Below are positions 24,007-34,500 of a DNA stretch of 64,000 bases, one piece after another. The stretch's first letter is position 1. Each line of letters begins with the position of its first letter. The stretch lies in the IMG/VR virus record IMGVR_UViG_3300042868_013265, positions 20,421-84,420 of that record, one strand, 5' to 3'. This DNA comes from a virus. Position numbers and translations under genes: made by a program. The notes beneath the pieces are model-generated. The model saw only the letters and a list, made by a program, of their open reading frames with translations. It ran no database searches and was not told where the DNA came from.

Positions 24007-24887
24007 GCATCAAAGTAGCACGAAGTTCACATTGGGTGATTCGAACTCTTGAAGGGAATGGTTTAGCCGTTTACTTAGGAGAAGATGAGCAAATTTATGT
24101 CAAAGACCAAAATGGGACCATTCAATTATTAAAAGAACTTCTCGGGTCGCTATCCTTAGATATTCCCGAAGGTGGTTTTCAAAGTGGAACTTCAGGAACA
24201 TCGGGTAAAACAAACGGAACATCGGGCTCATCGGGAACGAGCGGTTCGAATGGTCAAGACGGAACATCAGGTCAAAACGGAGTCGATGGAACTTCAGGGT
24301 CATCAGGCTCATCAGGGAGTGCGGGTACGAGCGGGGTGGATGGAAGTTCAGGCTCTTCGGGTATTAGTGGTGTGGATGGAAGTTCAGGCTCTTCAGGAAT
24401 TTCAGGTTTCAATGGTGTAGATGGTTCTTCGGGAACAAGCGGTAATGGTGGAACGAATGGTACGAGTGGTATTAATGGTACCTCAGGTTCTTCGGGAAAA
24501 GATGGAGATATTGGGGTTAAAGGAAGTAATGGAACATCGGGTTCTTCGGGTATTTGCGGTTCCTCAGGTACAAGCGGTAAAGGATATTCTTTTGAAGAAA
24601 TTGAAAGTCGTTCTAAGACAATATTGGATTTTACAAAAAGTCAAATACTTTCCTTAAATTTGAATAATAACACGACCCTAAATTTTGCAGGTTTTCCTGT
24701 CGGAATATTTTATCTGATTGTGAAGCAAGGTATTGGTAATTACAGTGTTAATTTGCCTTACGTTGTCAAACAACCAAAAGGTTTTGAATATGTTCCAAGC
24801 ATTTACCCAAATGCTGTAGATGTGTTACAATTTATGTGCGATGGCACATCATTTTATGTGATTGACTGTAAAAAAGAATTGCAATGA
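24003..24887 (+). CDS. Short collagen-like fibre protein
   Basis: The 294-residue protein has three parts. An N-terminal domain (1-55) contains LEGNGLAVYLGEDEQIYV. Gly-X-Y triplets (about 60-198) are dominated by GTS, GSS, GVD and GSN. A C-terminal beta domain (about 205-294) contains TTLNFAGFPVGIFYLIV and DVLQFMCDGTSFYVID, a pattern of phage-fibre tip domains. The N-terminal domain is related to that of the next gene (VEGNGLAIFVDD), suggesting a common virion-attachment module. Collagen-like repeats normally form homotrimeric stalks. It is a small version of the giant fibre at 31541. Confidence 0.8.
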   Translation: MSIKVARSSHWVIRTLEGNGLAVYLGEDEQIYVKDQNGTIQLLKELLGSLSLDIPEGGFQSGTSGTSGKTNGTSGSSGTSGSNGQDGTSGQNGVDGTSGSSGSSGSAGTSGVDGSSGSSGISGVDGSSGSSGISGFNGVDGSSGTSGNGGTNGTSGINGTSGSSGKDGDIGVKGSNGTSGSSGICGSSGTSGKGYSFEEIESRSKTILDFTKSQILSLNLNNNTTLNFAGFPVGIFYLIVKQGIGNYSVNLPYVVKQPKGFEYVPSIYPNAVDVLQFMCDGTSFYVIDCKKELQ

Positions 24888-25651
24888 CCAATATTTTAAC
24901 CACGAGTTTAGGAAGAAACATTAATACCGTAGAGGGTAATGGTCTTGCTATATTCGTTGACGACACGGATTTCGTGTTGAAGTTAAAAGACGTTGATGGC
25001 AATATACAACCTGTAACAGACTTCACAGGTAGCGGTGGAACGAGCGGTGGTGGAATACAATCCATCAATGCCTTGACAGCACCCGCGCAATTTTTGGTGA
25101 CAGGTACTTCAGGAAATGATTTTGCGGTACAGTCTTCAGGCAATACACATACCTTTAATTTGCCAAATGCGAGTACAAGCGCACGAGGTGTAGTTAGCAC
25201 GGGCCCACAAACAATCAAAGGGATAAAAACATTTACAGACAATGCATTTTTTCAAGGCGATGTTGATATTTTAGGTACGCTTACAGCGGAAGCAAAATCG
25301 TTCTTGATTCCACACCCCGACCCTGACAAACAAGGGTGGGATTTACAACACGGAAACTTGGAGGGTGGCGAACACGGTATTTATCACCGTGGCCGTCTTC
25401 AGGGGACAAATATGATATATCTACCTTCATATTGGAAGTTTTTGGTGAGTCAGCATACCATTACGGTACACTTGACAAGTGCCAAAGGCAACTTCAATTA
25501 TTTCGTAGAAGATGTGACTTTAGAAACTATTAGAATTGCAAAATCCGAGGGTGATTGGTACTCTTATGATTGCTATTTTATAATTCACGCTGAAAGACGA
25601 GATATTGGCAAATTGAAGGTGGAAATTACACCTCAAGAAAAGCAATATTGA
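24884..25651 (+). CDS. Fibre/receptor-binding protein
   Basis: The 255-residue protein has an N-terminal attachment module shared with the preceding gene (about 1-45), a short GGTSGGG hinge, and the phage-fibre motif TSARGVVSTGPQTIKGIKTF (about 98-117). The C-terminal domain includes FLIPHPDPDKQGWDLQHGNL and GEHGIYHRGRL, a module I associate with phage structural proteins. It is probably a trimeric spike recognising the host surface. Its stop overlaps the start of the first glycosyltransferase gene by one base, placing the sugar enzymes in the fibre operon. Confidence 0.75.
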   Translation: MTNILTTSLGRNINTVEGNGLAIFVDDTDFVLKLKDVDGNIQPVTDFTGSGGTSGGGIQSINALTAPAQFLVTGTSGNDFAVQSSGNTHTFNLPNASTSARGVVSTGPQTIKGIKTFTDNAFFQGDVDILGTLTAEAKSFLIPHPDPDKQGWDLQHGNLEGGEHGIYHRGRLQGTNMIYLPSYWKFLVSQHTITVHLTSAKGNFNYFVEDVTLETIRIAKSEGDWYSYDCYFIIHAERRDIGKLKVEITPQEKQY

Positions 25652-27627
25652 TGAAAAAAATACTCCATTTAATTCCTCACCTGAGCACGGGTGGGTGCCC
25701 CCAATTCGCTTACGATTTATTAAGAAAAACCAAAGATACCACAGATGCTTATGTGGTTGAATATGCATTTATTGCTTGGGACTATGTTGTGCAAAGAAAT
25801 CGAATTATCGATTTGATGCAAGACAGATTTTTTTCTTTAGGAGAGCAGAAGGAGCAACTCTTTGACATTATTGATACGATTAAGCCCGATGTCATTCATA
25901 TTCAAGAATTCCCTGAATATTTTATGGACGATGAAATCGCGCGTAAATTGTACAATAAGAATCGAGAATATGTAATTGTAGAAACGAGTCACGACAGTGG
26001 ATTTAATCCCGCGAATAAGCGGTTTTTCTCAGACCATTTAGCATTGATAAGCCAATGGCAAATTGATAAATTCAAGGATTATGAAATACCGATTACTCTG
26101 TTAGAAAGTGACATTGAATACAAAACCAAAATTCCCAATCAGAGGGAACAAGGGTTATTAAAACTTGGATTGGACCCCAATAAAAAACACGTTTTGAACG
26201 TGGGTCTTTGGACAAGTAGAAAAAACCAAGCGGAAGCCTTACAGTATGCGAAAGAACTTGAATGGTGTTCTGATATCCAATTTCATTTTATTGGGAATCA
26301 GGCTCCTAATTTTGAGAATTATTGGGCTCCGTTGATGCACGACTTACCATCAAATGTGCAAGTTTGGGGTGAGAGGAGCGATGTGCATTCATTTTATGAG
26401 TGTATGGACCTGTTCCTCTTCACATCGCGAGGCACAAATGGCGATATGGAAACAAGTCCGTTGGTTCTCAGAGAGGCAACAGGACATCAAATGCCGATAC
26501 TGATGTACAACCTCCCTGTGTATCTGAATTACTATGATAGGTTTTCGAACGTTAATTACCTCAGCGATTTCACAACCAACAAAAATTTAATTTTGTCACT
26601 ATTGAAAATTGAAGAAGAATCTTCAAGCGAATTATTCAAATTTGATTACGCAATTGCTGATAATAAAATTTTCATCAACTATCAAAAAGACAGCAAAATC
26701 GAGGTTTGGTTTTCAATATGCGATACTGATACCAAACACGCAATTTATGCTTTCAAAGGGCAATTTGAATACAAATCTTCGATGTGGGTAATCCCTATCC
26801 CAAAAGATACTTTTGACACTATATACAACTCCAAAGGCAATTTCAGAGGTTTTGAAATATCTGTTTGGGACAGTTTGCAAGAGAACAAATTAGACAGCGA
26901 AATTATTTGGTTCAATCAGACTTTACCCATCCCAAATTTTAGAGTATTTGAAACAAATCCTTGGAATTTTACTTGGTCTAATTACAATGAAATGTTCATT
27001 GATAAATATTATGAAAAAACCAACATTGTAGTTGGTAAGGTTTGCTTAGATATTGGGGCAAATGATGGTTTATTTACTGAATGGTTAATTAGTCAAGGTG
27101 TTGAGAAAATTTATGCGATTGAATGCGACCCAAGGTGTATAAAATTTTTAAATAAAAAATTCAACTCAAATAAAAATGTGACTGTAATAAACAAGGCTCT
27201 ATGGAAAGAAAATCAAAGTGAAATGAAACTTTATTATGTTGATGACACCTCGGTTTTTAGTAGTTTGAAAGAAGAAGGTAATTGTAAGGGTAAGAATTAT
27301 TATGATGTTTGTTCTTGGGATTTTGAAACATTAATTAGTAAACACAACATCAATCAAATAGACTTATTTAAAATAGATATCGAGGGTGCGGAATATGAAG
27401 TATTTGAATCGATGACTGATGAGCAAATTAGTAAAATAAATTCGTTTTTGATTGAAATCCATTTAAATACAAATGGTCAAGTTTATAAAATAACTGATAG
27501 ATTCAAAATGTTAGGTTATGAAATACAGTTCAGAGAGCATAAAAATAACAGTTTGATAAATAATGAATTGGAATGGAAAAATTATGAATGGGCTTATTTA
27601 ACAGCAACCAAAAAAGTAAATTATTAA
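25651..27627 (+). CDS. Bifunctional glycosyltransferase - FkbM methyltransferase
   Basis: The 658-residue protein starts at ATG 25651, since the preceding in-frame TTG adds nothing. The N-terminal half (about 1-310) resembles a GT4-like GT-B glycosyltransferase: ILHLIPHLSTGG opening, KHVLNVGLWTSRKNQAEAL and ETSPLVLREATGHQMPIL. A beta-rich domain of about 120 residues (HAIYAFKGQFEYKSSMW) follows. The C-terminal part is an FkbM-type SAM methyltransferase with CLDIGANDGLFTEWL (about 466) and DLFKIDIEGAEYEVFES (about 571). FkbM enzymes usually O-methylate sugars. The beta + FkbM half is paralogous to the start of the next gene. Confidence 0.85.
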   Translation: MKKILHLIPHLSTGGCPQFAYDLLRKTKDTTDAYVVEYAFIAWDYVVQRNRIIDLMQDRFFSLGEQKEQLFDIIDTIKPDVIHIQEFPEYFMDDEIARKLYNKNREYVIVETSHDSGFNPANKRFFSDHLALISQWQIDKFKDYEIPITLLESDIEYKTKIPNQREQGLLKLGLDPNKKHVLNVGLWTSRKNQAEALQYAKELEWCSDIQFHFIGNQAPNFENYWAPLMHDLPSNVQVWGERSDVHSFYECMDLFLFTSRGTNGDMETSPLVLREATGHQMPILMYNLPVYLNYYDRFSNVNYLSDFTTNKNLILSLLKIEEESSSELFKFDYAIADNKIFINYQKDSKIEVWFSICDTDTKHAIYAFKGQFEYKSSMWVIPIPKDTFDTIYNSKGNFRGFEISVWDSLQENKLDSEIIWFNQTLPIPNFRVFETNPWNFTWSNYNEMFIDKYYEKTNIVVGKVCLDIGANDGLFTEWLISQGVEKIYAIECDPRCIKFLNKKFNSNKNVTVINKALWKENQSEMKLYYVDDTSVFSSLKEEGNCKGKNYYDVCSWDFETLISKHNINQIDLFKIDIEGAEYEVFESMTDEQISKINSFLIEIHLNTNGQVYKITDRFKMLGYEIQFREHKNNSLINNELEWKNYEWAYLTATKKVNY

Positions 27628-27637
27628 AATTAAATAT

Positions 27638-29401
27638 ATGACAAACATAGCAACCCCTTTATTTAGAGTAGAGTATGAAAAAGACGGCAACAAAATTTTT
27701 GTTTACTATCAAAATGAAAAACCAATTGATGTAAGTATATCCGTAGCAGACATCGATTCAAAACACGCGATTTATGCATTTGACTCTCATTTTAGAGATT
27801 ATTCAGGCTGTTGGAATGTTCCTGTACCTGTAGCCGCTTTGAATCATTACAATCGGACAGGATACTTTAGGGGATATGAGGTTTCGATTTACACTTCGGA
27901 TAGACTTACTCTGTTGGAACAACATACGATTTGGTATAATGAAAACGCTCCAAAATTTGATAGAGTATTATTCCCTACTGACCCTTGGAATTTGACTTGG
28001 ATTAATTACACGGAAATGTTTGTTGAAGACTTCTACAACCCGCTTCAAATGAACATCAATGGAGTTTGTTTGGATATTGGCGCAAATGATGGTCTATACA
28101 CAGAATATTTGCTTCGTAATGGAGCAGAACGGGTTTATGCAGTAGAATGTGACCCCCGTAGTATAAAGTTCCTTAACAAGCGTTTTAATGGCGATAAAAG
28201 GGTAGTTGTGGTTGACAAAGGATTATGGAATGCAAACCAAAATGGTGTAAAGTTGGCTTACAAAGAGGACACGAGCACAGTTTCATCTATCAAGACTGAA
28301 GTTCATCACTTTGATGAAAACAATTATTTTTACATTGATACTTGGGATTATGCGACTTTGAAGAGCAAAATGAATATCAGTAAAGTTGATTTTTTCAAGA
28401 TTGATATTGAAGGTGCTGAATATGAAGTTTTCGAATCAATGACCGATGATGACATTTGTGAAATTGAAGGTTTTATGGTCGAGATTCATTGGAATTCAAA
28501 TGGCCGTATTTATGGTATCACTGATAGACTTGAGAAATTAGGTTATTCAATTGAACTTCGCAGACATACGGTGGACAATGCCGTAGTAGAGAACCGTGAC
28601 GAATGGAAAGATTACGACCTATGCACATTCTACGCTTCAAAAAAAAAAGAGCCACGGAAGTTTAGTTTAAGCATCCATCATTTGCAAACGAGTCTTTTTA
28701 CTGATGTTGAAAGGCAAAGTCGTGACAAAATTGATTATTTAATTCATTTGTTGAAGAAAGATTCTCGTTTTAGTGAGGTCTATTGGAGTCGTCATATCAA
28801 TACTCCTTGGAAGGAATTACCAACTAAAGAGAATTGTAAAAGACCAAATGCGTTGTCGATGGAAAAATTTCCAAATGGCATAAATGAATATGGAGAAACT
28901 GCGCTGACACCCGCTCACTATGGCTGCTTTAGAGCATTTAATGATGCTATTCAGATGCATTTCAACAAGGACTATTCAGCGACGTTGATATTTGAGGGTG
29001 ACGCGGATATTCGAGATGTGTATTCGTTTATTGAATGCCTATACCTTGCCCTGTGTGAGGCAGACAAAAATGAAATAGATTTCATTTCATTTGGAGGAGC
29101 GTATCATTTGGAGACAGGCGAATTATTAGCACATCCCGTGGAGAGAATTGATTCCTTAAATTTTGGGTGGATTTCAAAACACGTTCCATTTGCACATTCG
29201 ATAATTATTCCTCAGAGATACATCAAACAGATGATGCACGCCTTTGCAACTGAGCCTTGGGATGTTGCTGATTTATTTTTTATGAATCATTTTAATATGC
29301 ATCCAAACAGGAGACAATTTGTAAGCGAAATTCAACTGAGTCATCAAATTGATGGATATTCATTAATCGATAAAAAAGTCAAAAATTACTTAATCAAATG
29401 A
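27638..29401 (+). CDS. Bifunctional FkbM methyltransferase - GT25-like glycosyltransferase
   Basis: The 587-residue protein begins with the same beta-rich domain as the preceding gene (HAIYAFDSHFRDYSGCW; FRGYEVSIY), then FkbM methyltransferase motifs CLDIGANDGLYTEYL (about 145) and DFFKIDIEGAEYEVFES (about 252). From about residue 345 a second enzyme begins: LTPAHYGCFRAFNDAI and TLIFEGDADI fit the LTxxxxGC and acidic (EDDA-like) metal/nucleotide site of GT25/LPS-type glycosyltransferases. It follows the previous gene by ten bases and overlaps the next by four. The most likely acceptors are sugars on the neighbouring fibre, though host or virion glycans are possible. Confidence 0.8.
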   Translation: MTNIATPLFRVEYEKDGNKIFVYYQNEKPIDVSISVADIDSKHAIYAFDSHFRDYSGCWNVPVPVAALNHYNRTGYFRGYEVSIYTSDRLTLLEQHTIWYNENAPKFDRVLFPTDPWNLTWINYTEMFVEDFYNPLQMNINGVCLDIGANDGLYTEYLLRNGAERVYAVECDPRSIKFLNKRFNGDKRVVVVDKGLWNANQNGVKLAYKEDTSTVSSIKTEVHHFDENNYFYIDTWDYATLKSKMNISKVDFFKIDIEGAEYEVFESMTDDDICEIEGFMVEIHWNSNGRIYGITDRLEKLGYSIELRRHTVDNAVVENRDEWKDYDLCTFYASKKKEPRKFSLSIHHLQTSLFTDVERQSRDKIDYLIHLLKKDSRFSEVYWSRHINTPWKELPTKENCKRPNALSMEKFPNGINEYGETALTPAHYGCFRAFNDAIQMHFNKDYSATLIFEGDADIRDVYSFIECLYLALCEADKNEIDFISFGGAYHLETGELLAHPVERIDSLNFGWISKHVPFAHSIIIPQRYIKQMMHAFATEPWDVADLFFMNHFNMHPNRRQFVSEIQLSHQIDGYSLIDKKVKNYLIK

Positions 29402-31548
29402 GAATAGCACATATTCAACCAAGCGTAATTTCAGTCCCCCCTAACGGATGGGGGGCAATTGAAAAAATCATTTGGGAATACAAAATGGTTTTGAATCAGT
29501 TAGGACACGTCTGCGAAGTAGTCAATTTGCAGGATTTGAAGGCTGAAGAATGGGATATCATCCATTGCCATATGTTTGACCAAGCATTATGGTTGGCTGA
29601 ACAAAAAGTTCCATATTTTTATTCGCACCACGACCATCATTCGATGGTTTGGGGTGAAGAAAGTGCTAATTATCAATTAAATCTAAAAGCAATGAGACTT
29701 GCTGAGATTGCCTTTGTTCACGCACAAAGTAGTATTGAGATGTTTAAAAATATCCCTTATTATTTGAGTCACGGTGTGAATACTGAATTCTTTGATTTTA
29801 TAAGGCCGAAAAATATTGATGAACCGAATATTATTATTGTCGGGAACAATGGTTTGGCGGGAACTGAGCAAGTCTTTGACCGAAAAGGTTTCAGGTATGC
29901 AATTGAGGCCGCACGTGAATTAAAATGGACAATTACTATGGTTGGTCCCAAAGCAACCCAAGAACAGTTTCTGAAGGAAAATCCCGATTTGCAGTATGAA
30001 AAACTAAGGTTGGTTTTTGATGCGGACGAGGAGCGGTTGAAGAAAGAATTACAGAATGCTCATTTAATGATTCACGCTACGTTTGTAGAGGCAGGTCATC
30101 CACCTTTAACACCTTTGGAAGCAATGTCTTGCGGGGTCCCTGTAATTGGTACACCAATGGGTATTGATGTGCCTCAAATAATATGTGAAAGAACTACCGA
30201 AAGCGTAGTAGAAGGAATTAAACAATTCGTATTTCAAAGAAATTCATTAATTGCAGAAGCACGCCTAATTGCTGAAAATTACGATTGGAAAATTATTGTT
30301 GAAAATAATTTATTGAAATGGTATTTTCAGGTCTTGGACCGAAACAATATGGCTAATACGGCCCGTAGAATTTACCATCAATCGACCATAAATAAAGTGC
30401 AAGACACTATGATGTTCAAGTACTTAGATGGTGCGAGAGTGGATTTGGTTGGTAGTAGCGATAAAACGTATAAGGCCGAACTTTCGGTTCGGGATGAGCA
30501 CTTAGGAATTATTTTCAGTGCAGATTTAAAATGCGGTATGTATGCTCAGGGTGCAATGAAATATCATAGATATTGGGAATGGAAAATTACGGATGAAAAA
30601 GGGAACGAATTTTTACATCCATATGATGCGACGGACAAACGTGTTTATGTGGCGATTGAAAGTTCAAGTTTAGGAGACTCTTTGGCTTGGGTCCCAATAG
30701 TTGATGAGTTTAGAAAGGTGCACAATTGCAAAATGATTATCAGCACTTTTTGGAACGATATGTTCAGGGATGCATACCCTGAAATGGAATTTATCAGGGC
30801 GGGAACACCCGTTAATAATATTTATGCAATGTACAGGATTGGTTGGTATTACGAGAACGACGGTTTAGAGGTACATTATGGACATCACTCACGCGATTTC
30901 CGCAAATTTTCTTTGCAAGGTACAGCCTGTGATATTTTAGGTCTTCCTGACATCGAAATAAAACCAAAATTAAAGGAAATTGAAGGGCAAAAAAATGATA
31001 AAAAATATGTAGTTATTGCACCTCACGCTTCGAGCCATTGTAAATATTGGCACAACGAAGAAGGATGGTCTAAAGTTGTCGAATTTTTAAACGAGTTAGG
31101 TTATGAGGTTTGGAACATCTCAAAGGAGTCTGCATCAAGCGATTGGGAGAATTCTAAGTTGCCAAAAAATGCATTAAAAAACGTAATTGATAAGACGGGA
31201 GACATACATATAGACGAAAGGATTTCTCAAATAAAATCCTCATCTTTGTTTATTGGATTAGGAAGCGGACTTTCTTGGTTGGCTTGGGCCTGTGATACAC
31301 CTGTTGTTCTGATAAGTGGTTTCTCACGGCCTATAAGCGAATTTAGTGATTGCACCCGCGTTTTTAATCAAAATGTGTGTAATGGATGCTTTAACGATTA
31401 CAGGCTTGACGCGGGTAATTGGAATTGGTGCCCTAAATATGAAAATACTGACAAAATGTATGAATGCAGTAAGTCAATTACACCTGAACAGGTAATTGAC
31501 GCAATTAGGAAAACACTAAACAAGCACCAAACAGCACCCGATGGCTAA
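29398..31548 (+). CDS. GT4-like glycosyltransferase fused to Aah/TibC-type autotransporter heptosyltransferase
   Basis: The 716-residue protein has an N-terminal GT4-like unit (about 1-320; RIAHIQPSVISVPP opening, VEAGHPPLTPLEAMSCGVPV). The C-terminal half (about 335-705) follows the Aah/TibC family order: a small barrel (MMFKYLDGARVDLVGS; YHRYWEWKI), IESSSLGDSLAWVP, TFWNDMF, IAPHASSHCKYWHNEEGW, LFIGLGSGLSWLAWACDTPV and ISGFSRP. Four cysteines, C661-x2-C664, C678 and C690, match the iron-finger of TibC-type enzymes. Known members heptosylate serines in autotransporter adhesin repeats. Here the gene overlaps the giant Ser/Thr-rich fibre gene by 8 bases, making that fibre the obvious acceptor. 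The sugar donor is unknown. Confidence 0.85.
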   Translation: MRIAHIQPSVISVPPNGWGAIEKIIWEYKMVLNQLGHVCEVVNLQDLKAEEWDIIHCHMFDQALWLAEQKVPYFYSHHDHHSMVWGEESANYQLNLKAMRLAEIAFVHAQSSIEMFKNIPYYLSHGVNTEFFDFIRPKNIDEPNIIIVGNNGLAGTEQVFDRKGFRYAIEAARELKWTITMVGPKATQEQFLKENPDLQYEKLRLVFDADEERLKKELQNAHLMIHATFVEAGHPPLTPLEAMSCGVPVIGTPMGIDVPQIICERTTESVVEGIKQFVFQRNSLIAEARLIAENYDWKIIVENNLLKWYFQVLDRNNMANTARRIYHQSTINKVQDTMMFKYLDGARVDLVGSSDKTYKAELSVRDEHLGIIFSADLKCGMYAQGAMKYHRYWEWKITDEKGNEFLHPYDATDKRVYVAIESSSLGDSLAWVPIVDEFRKVHNCKMIISTFWNDMFRDAYPEMEFIRAGTPVNNIYAMYRIGWYYENDGLEVHYGHHSRDFRKFSLQGTACDILGLPDIEIKPKLKEIEGQKNDKKYVVIAPHASSHCKYWHNEEGWSKVVEFLNELGYEVWNISKESASSDWENSKLPKNALKNVIDKTGDIHIDERISQIKSSSLFIGLGSGLSWLAWACDTPVVLISGFSRPISEFSDCTRVFNQNVCNGCFNDYRLDAGNWNWCPKYENTDKMYECSKSITPEQVIDAIRKTLNKHQTAPDG

Positions 31549-34500
31549 AAACATTTTAATAACACCCTATAGGAATTCCACGAATCCTTTAGAGTTGCCG
31601 AAAATAGACTTTATTAATGGCTCGACTGCCATTACACTTCAAGTTGAAGAAACCTCACAGTCGTTAACTTTTGTTGGTTCTGCAGGCACACTGTTGCAAA
31701 TCAATAATGATTTAACAGGCACGACAATATCAACCAAAAACATTGCAATTACAGGTGTAATTAAAAACACAGGTATAACCTCGAATTCGGGGCTCAATGA
31801 TTTTGTGGTAGTTGATATTGCTACGGGTCAGTTTTATTACCGTAGTGCACCAACGGGCACTTCAGGTAGTTCAGGTCAAAGTGGAACAAGCGGAACCTCG
31901 GGAGCAAACGGCTCTTCGGGCACCTCGGGAGCAAGCGGTTCAAGTGGTACTTCAGGAGCAAATGGCTCATCAGGTACTTCGGGAGCAAACGGCTCAAGTG
32001 GTACTTCAGGAGTGAACGGTACATCGGGAACATCGGCATCAAGTGGTACATCAGGAGCAAATGGCTCTTCGGGTACTTCAGGTGATTCAGGTAGTTCAGG
32101 TACGTCAGGAGCAAATGGCTCATCAGGCACTTCGGGAGCAAACGGTTCATCGGGAACATCGGGCGCAAACGGCTCAAGTGGAACATCGGGTAACTCGGGT
32201 TCATCGGGAACATCGGGTGCAAATGGTTCATCAGGTACGTCAGGTGAAAGTGGTTCTTCAGGTACTTCAGGGTCGAATGGTTCATCAGGAACTTCGGGTT
32301 CAAGCGGAACTTCAGGGAACTCAGGCTCTTCAGGTACGTCGGGTGACTCAGGTTCTTCGGGTACTTCAGGTGCTAACGGCACTTCAGGAACTTCGGGTGA
32401 AAGTGGCTCAAGTGGAACATCGGGTAATTCAGGTTCGTCAGGAACATCGGGTAACTCAGGTTCATCAGGCACATCAGGAGCAAACGGTTCTTCGGGAACA
32501 TCAGGTGCAAGTGGTGCAGAAATTACAGATGGTTGGGATTGGGGAACTCCTGTTAACAGTACGAAAATGTATTCAAGTAATGGAAACTTGGATTCATCAA
32601 CTGTATTATTAAATATTTCGGAAACCTCTTTATCATTGACCGATTATGCAAGTCAATTTGCATTGATGGGAGTTGGGTCTCGAATCACTACAAGAGGGGG
32701 CCTTTTTGCGGCAAATGTTACAAATTGGGAAGTTACCTCAGTTACAGATGCGGGAACGTATTACGAATTCGGAGTTGTATATCTTTCAGGTACACAATGG
32801 ACTCCAACTTCAGGAGATGATATTTTATGTGATTTTGCAATTGCAGGTAAATCGGGTTCAAGTGGAACAGCGGGTACCTCAGGGCAAAATGGCTCTTCGG
32901 GTACTTCAGGAGCGAATGGTACATCAGGTACTGCAGGAACAACGGGTTCATCAGGTACTTCAGGTGCAGGTGTAGCAAACTATTATGCTCAATATAGCAG
33001 TAGCCAATCACAACCATTATTGGCTGTAAATACACCTCAGGTAGTTACTTATGACACGGTTGAAATTGAAAATGGTATTTCGTTTTCAGGTGGACAAATC
33101 ACTGTTCAATACTCGGGTATTTACGAATTTACTTTTTCTCCTCAAGTAGAAAAAACGCAAGGTGGTACAGCAGTAAACGTCGACTTTTTTATAAGGAAAA
33201 ATGGCTTTGATGTTATTCGAACGGATTCAATACTCGGATTAGTATCTAATAGTTCGACACAACTTCCGTTTGTTGCATTGACGTTGGAATTATTGCAAAA
33301 TGATTTTATTGAATTATTATTTGCATCAACCACCACCTTTGTACAGTTAACTGCGGTTGGCGCAAAGACAACACCATTTATTGCGCCCGCAGCACCATCA
33401 ATTATTGTTTCATTGAAAAATATTGGTGTAGCCGCAGTTGCATATACATCAACATCAGGTACTTCGGGTCAAAGTGGTACTGCGGGAGTTTCGGGGTCTT
33501 CAGGAACATCAGGTTCTACAGGTTCAAGCGGAACGTCAGGAGAAAGCGGCACAAGTGGTACATCAGGTTCTACAGGTTCAAGTGGTACATCGGGAGAAAA
33601 TGGTTCAAGTGGAACTTCGGGTTCTACAGGTTCAAGCGGTACATCGGGAGAATCAGGTTCAAGCGGAACTTCAGGAGAAAACGGTTCAAGCGGAACTTCG
33701 GGTTCTGCAGGTTCAAGTGGAACATCAGGTTCTACAGGTTCAAGCGGAACTTCAGGAGAAAGCGGCTCAAGCGGTACATCAGGGTCTTCAGGAACATCGG
33801 CATCAAGTGGCACATCAGGTTCTACAGGTTCGAGCGGTACATCGGGTTCTGCAGGTTCAAGTGGAACTTCAGGTTCTACAGGTTCATCAGGAACTTCAGG
33901 AGAAAGCGGCTCAAGTGGAACTTCAGGTTCTACAGGTTCATCAGGAACTTCAGGAGAAAGCGGCTCAAGCGGTACATCAGGTGAAAGTGGTTCAAGCGGT
34001 ACATCAGGTGATAGCGGTTCAAGCGGAACTTCAGGAGAAAGCGGTTCAAGCGGAACTTCAGGAGAAAGCGGTTCAAGTGGAACTTCAGGAGAATCAGGTT
34101 CAAGTGGAACTTCAGGTACATCGGCATCGAGTGGAACGTCAGGTTCTACAGGTAGTTCGGGCACTTCGGGAGAAAATGGTTCAAGTGGAACGTCAGGTTC
34201 TACAGGGACTTCGGGTTCTTCAGGAAGTTCAGGTACTTCAGGAGAAAATGGCTCATCAGGTACAAGCGGTGAATCAGGAACCTCGGGAACTTCAGGTTCG
34301 AGCGGTAGTACGGGTACATCAGGTTCTGCGGGCACAAGTGGCAGCACAGGAACCTCAGGTTCTACAGGTTCATCAGGAACAAGCGGTTCTTCAGGTACTT
34401 CGGGCGAAAATGGCTCAAGCGGTACTTCAGGTTCAGCGGGCTCAAGCGGCACTTCGGGCGAAAATGGCTCAAGTGGTACGTCAGGTTCATCAGGGACTTC

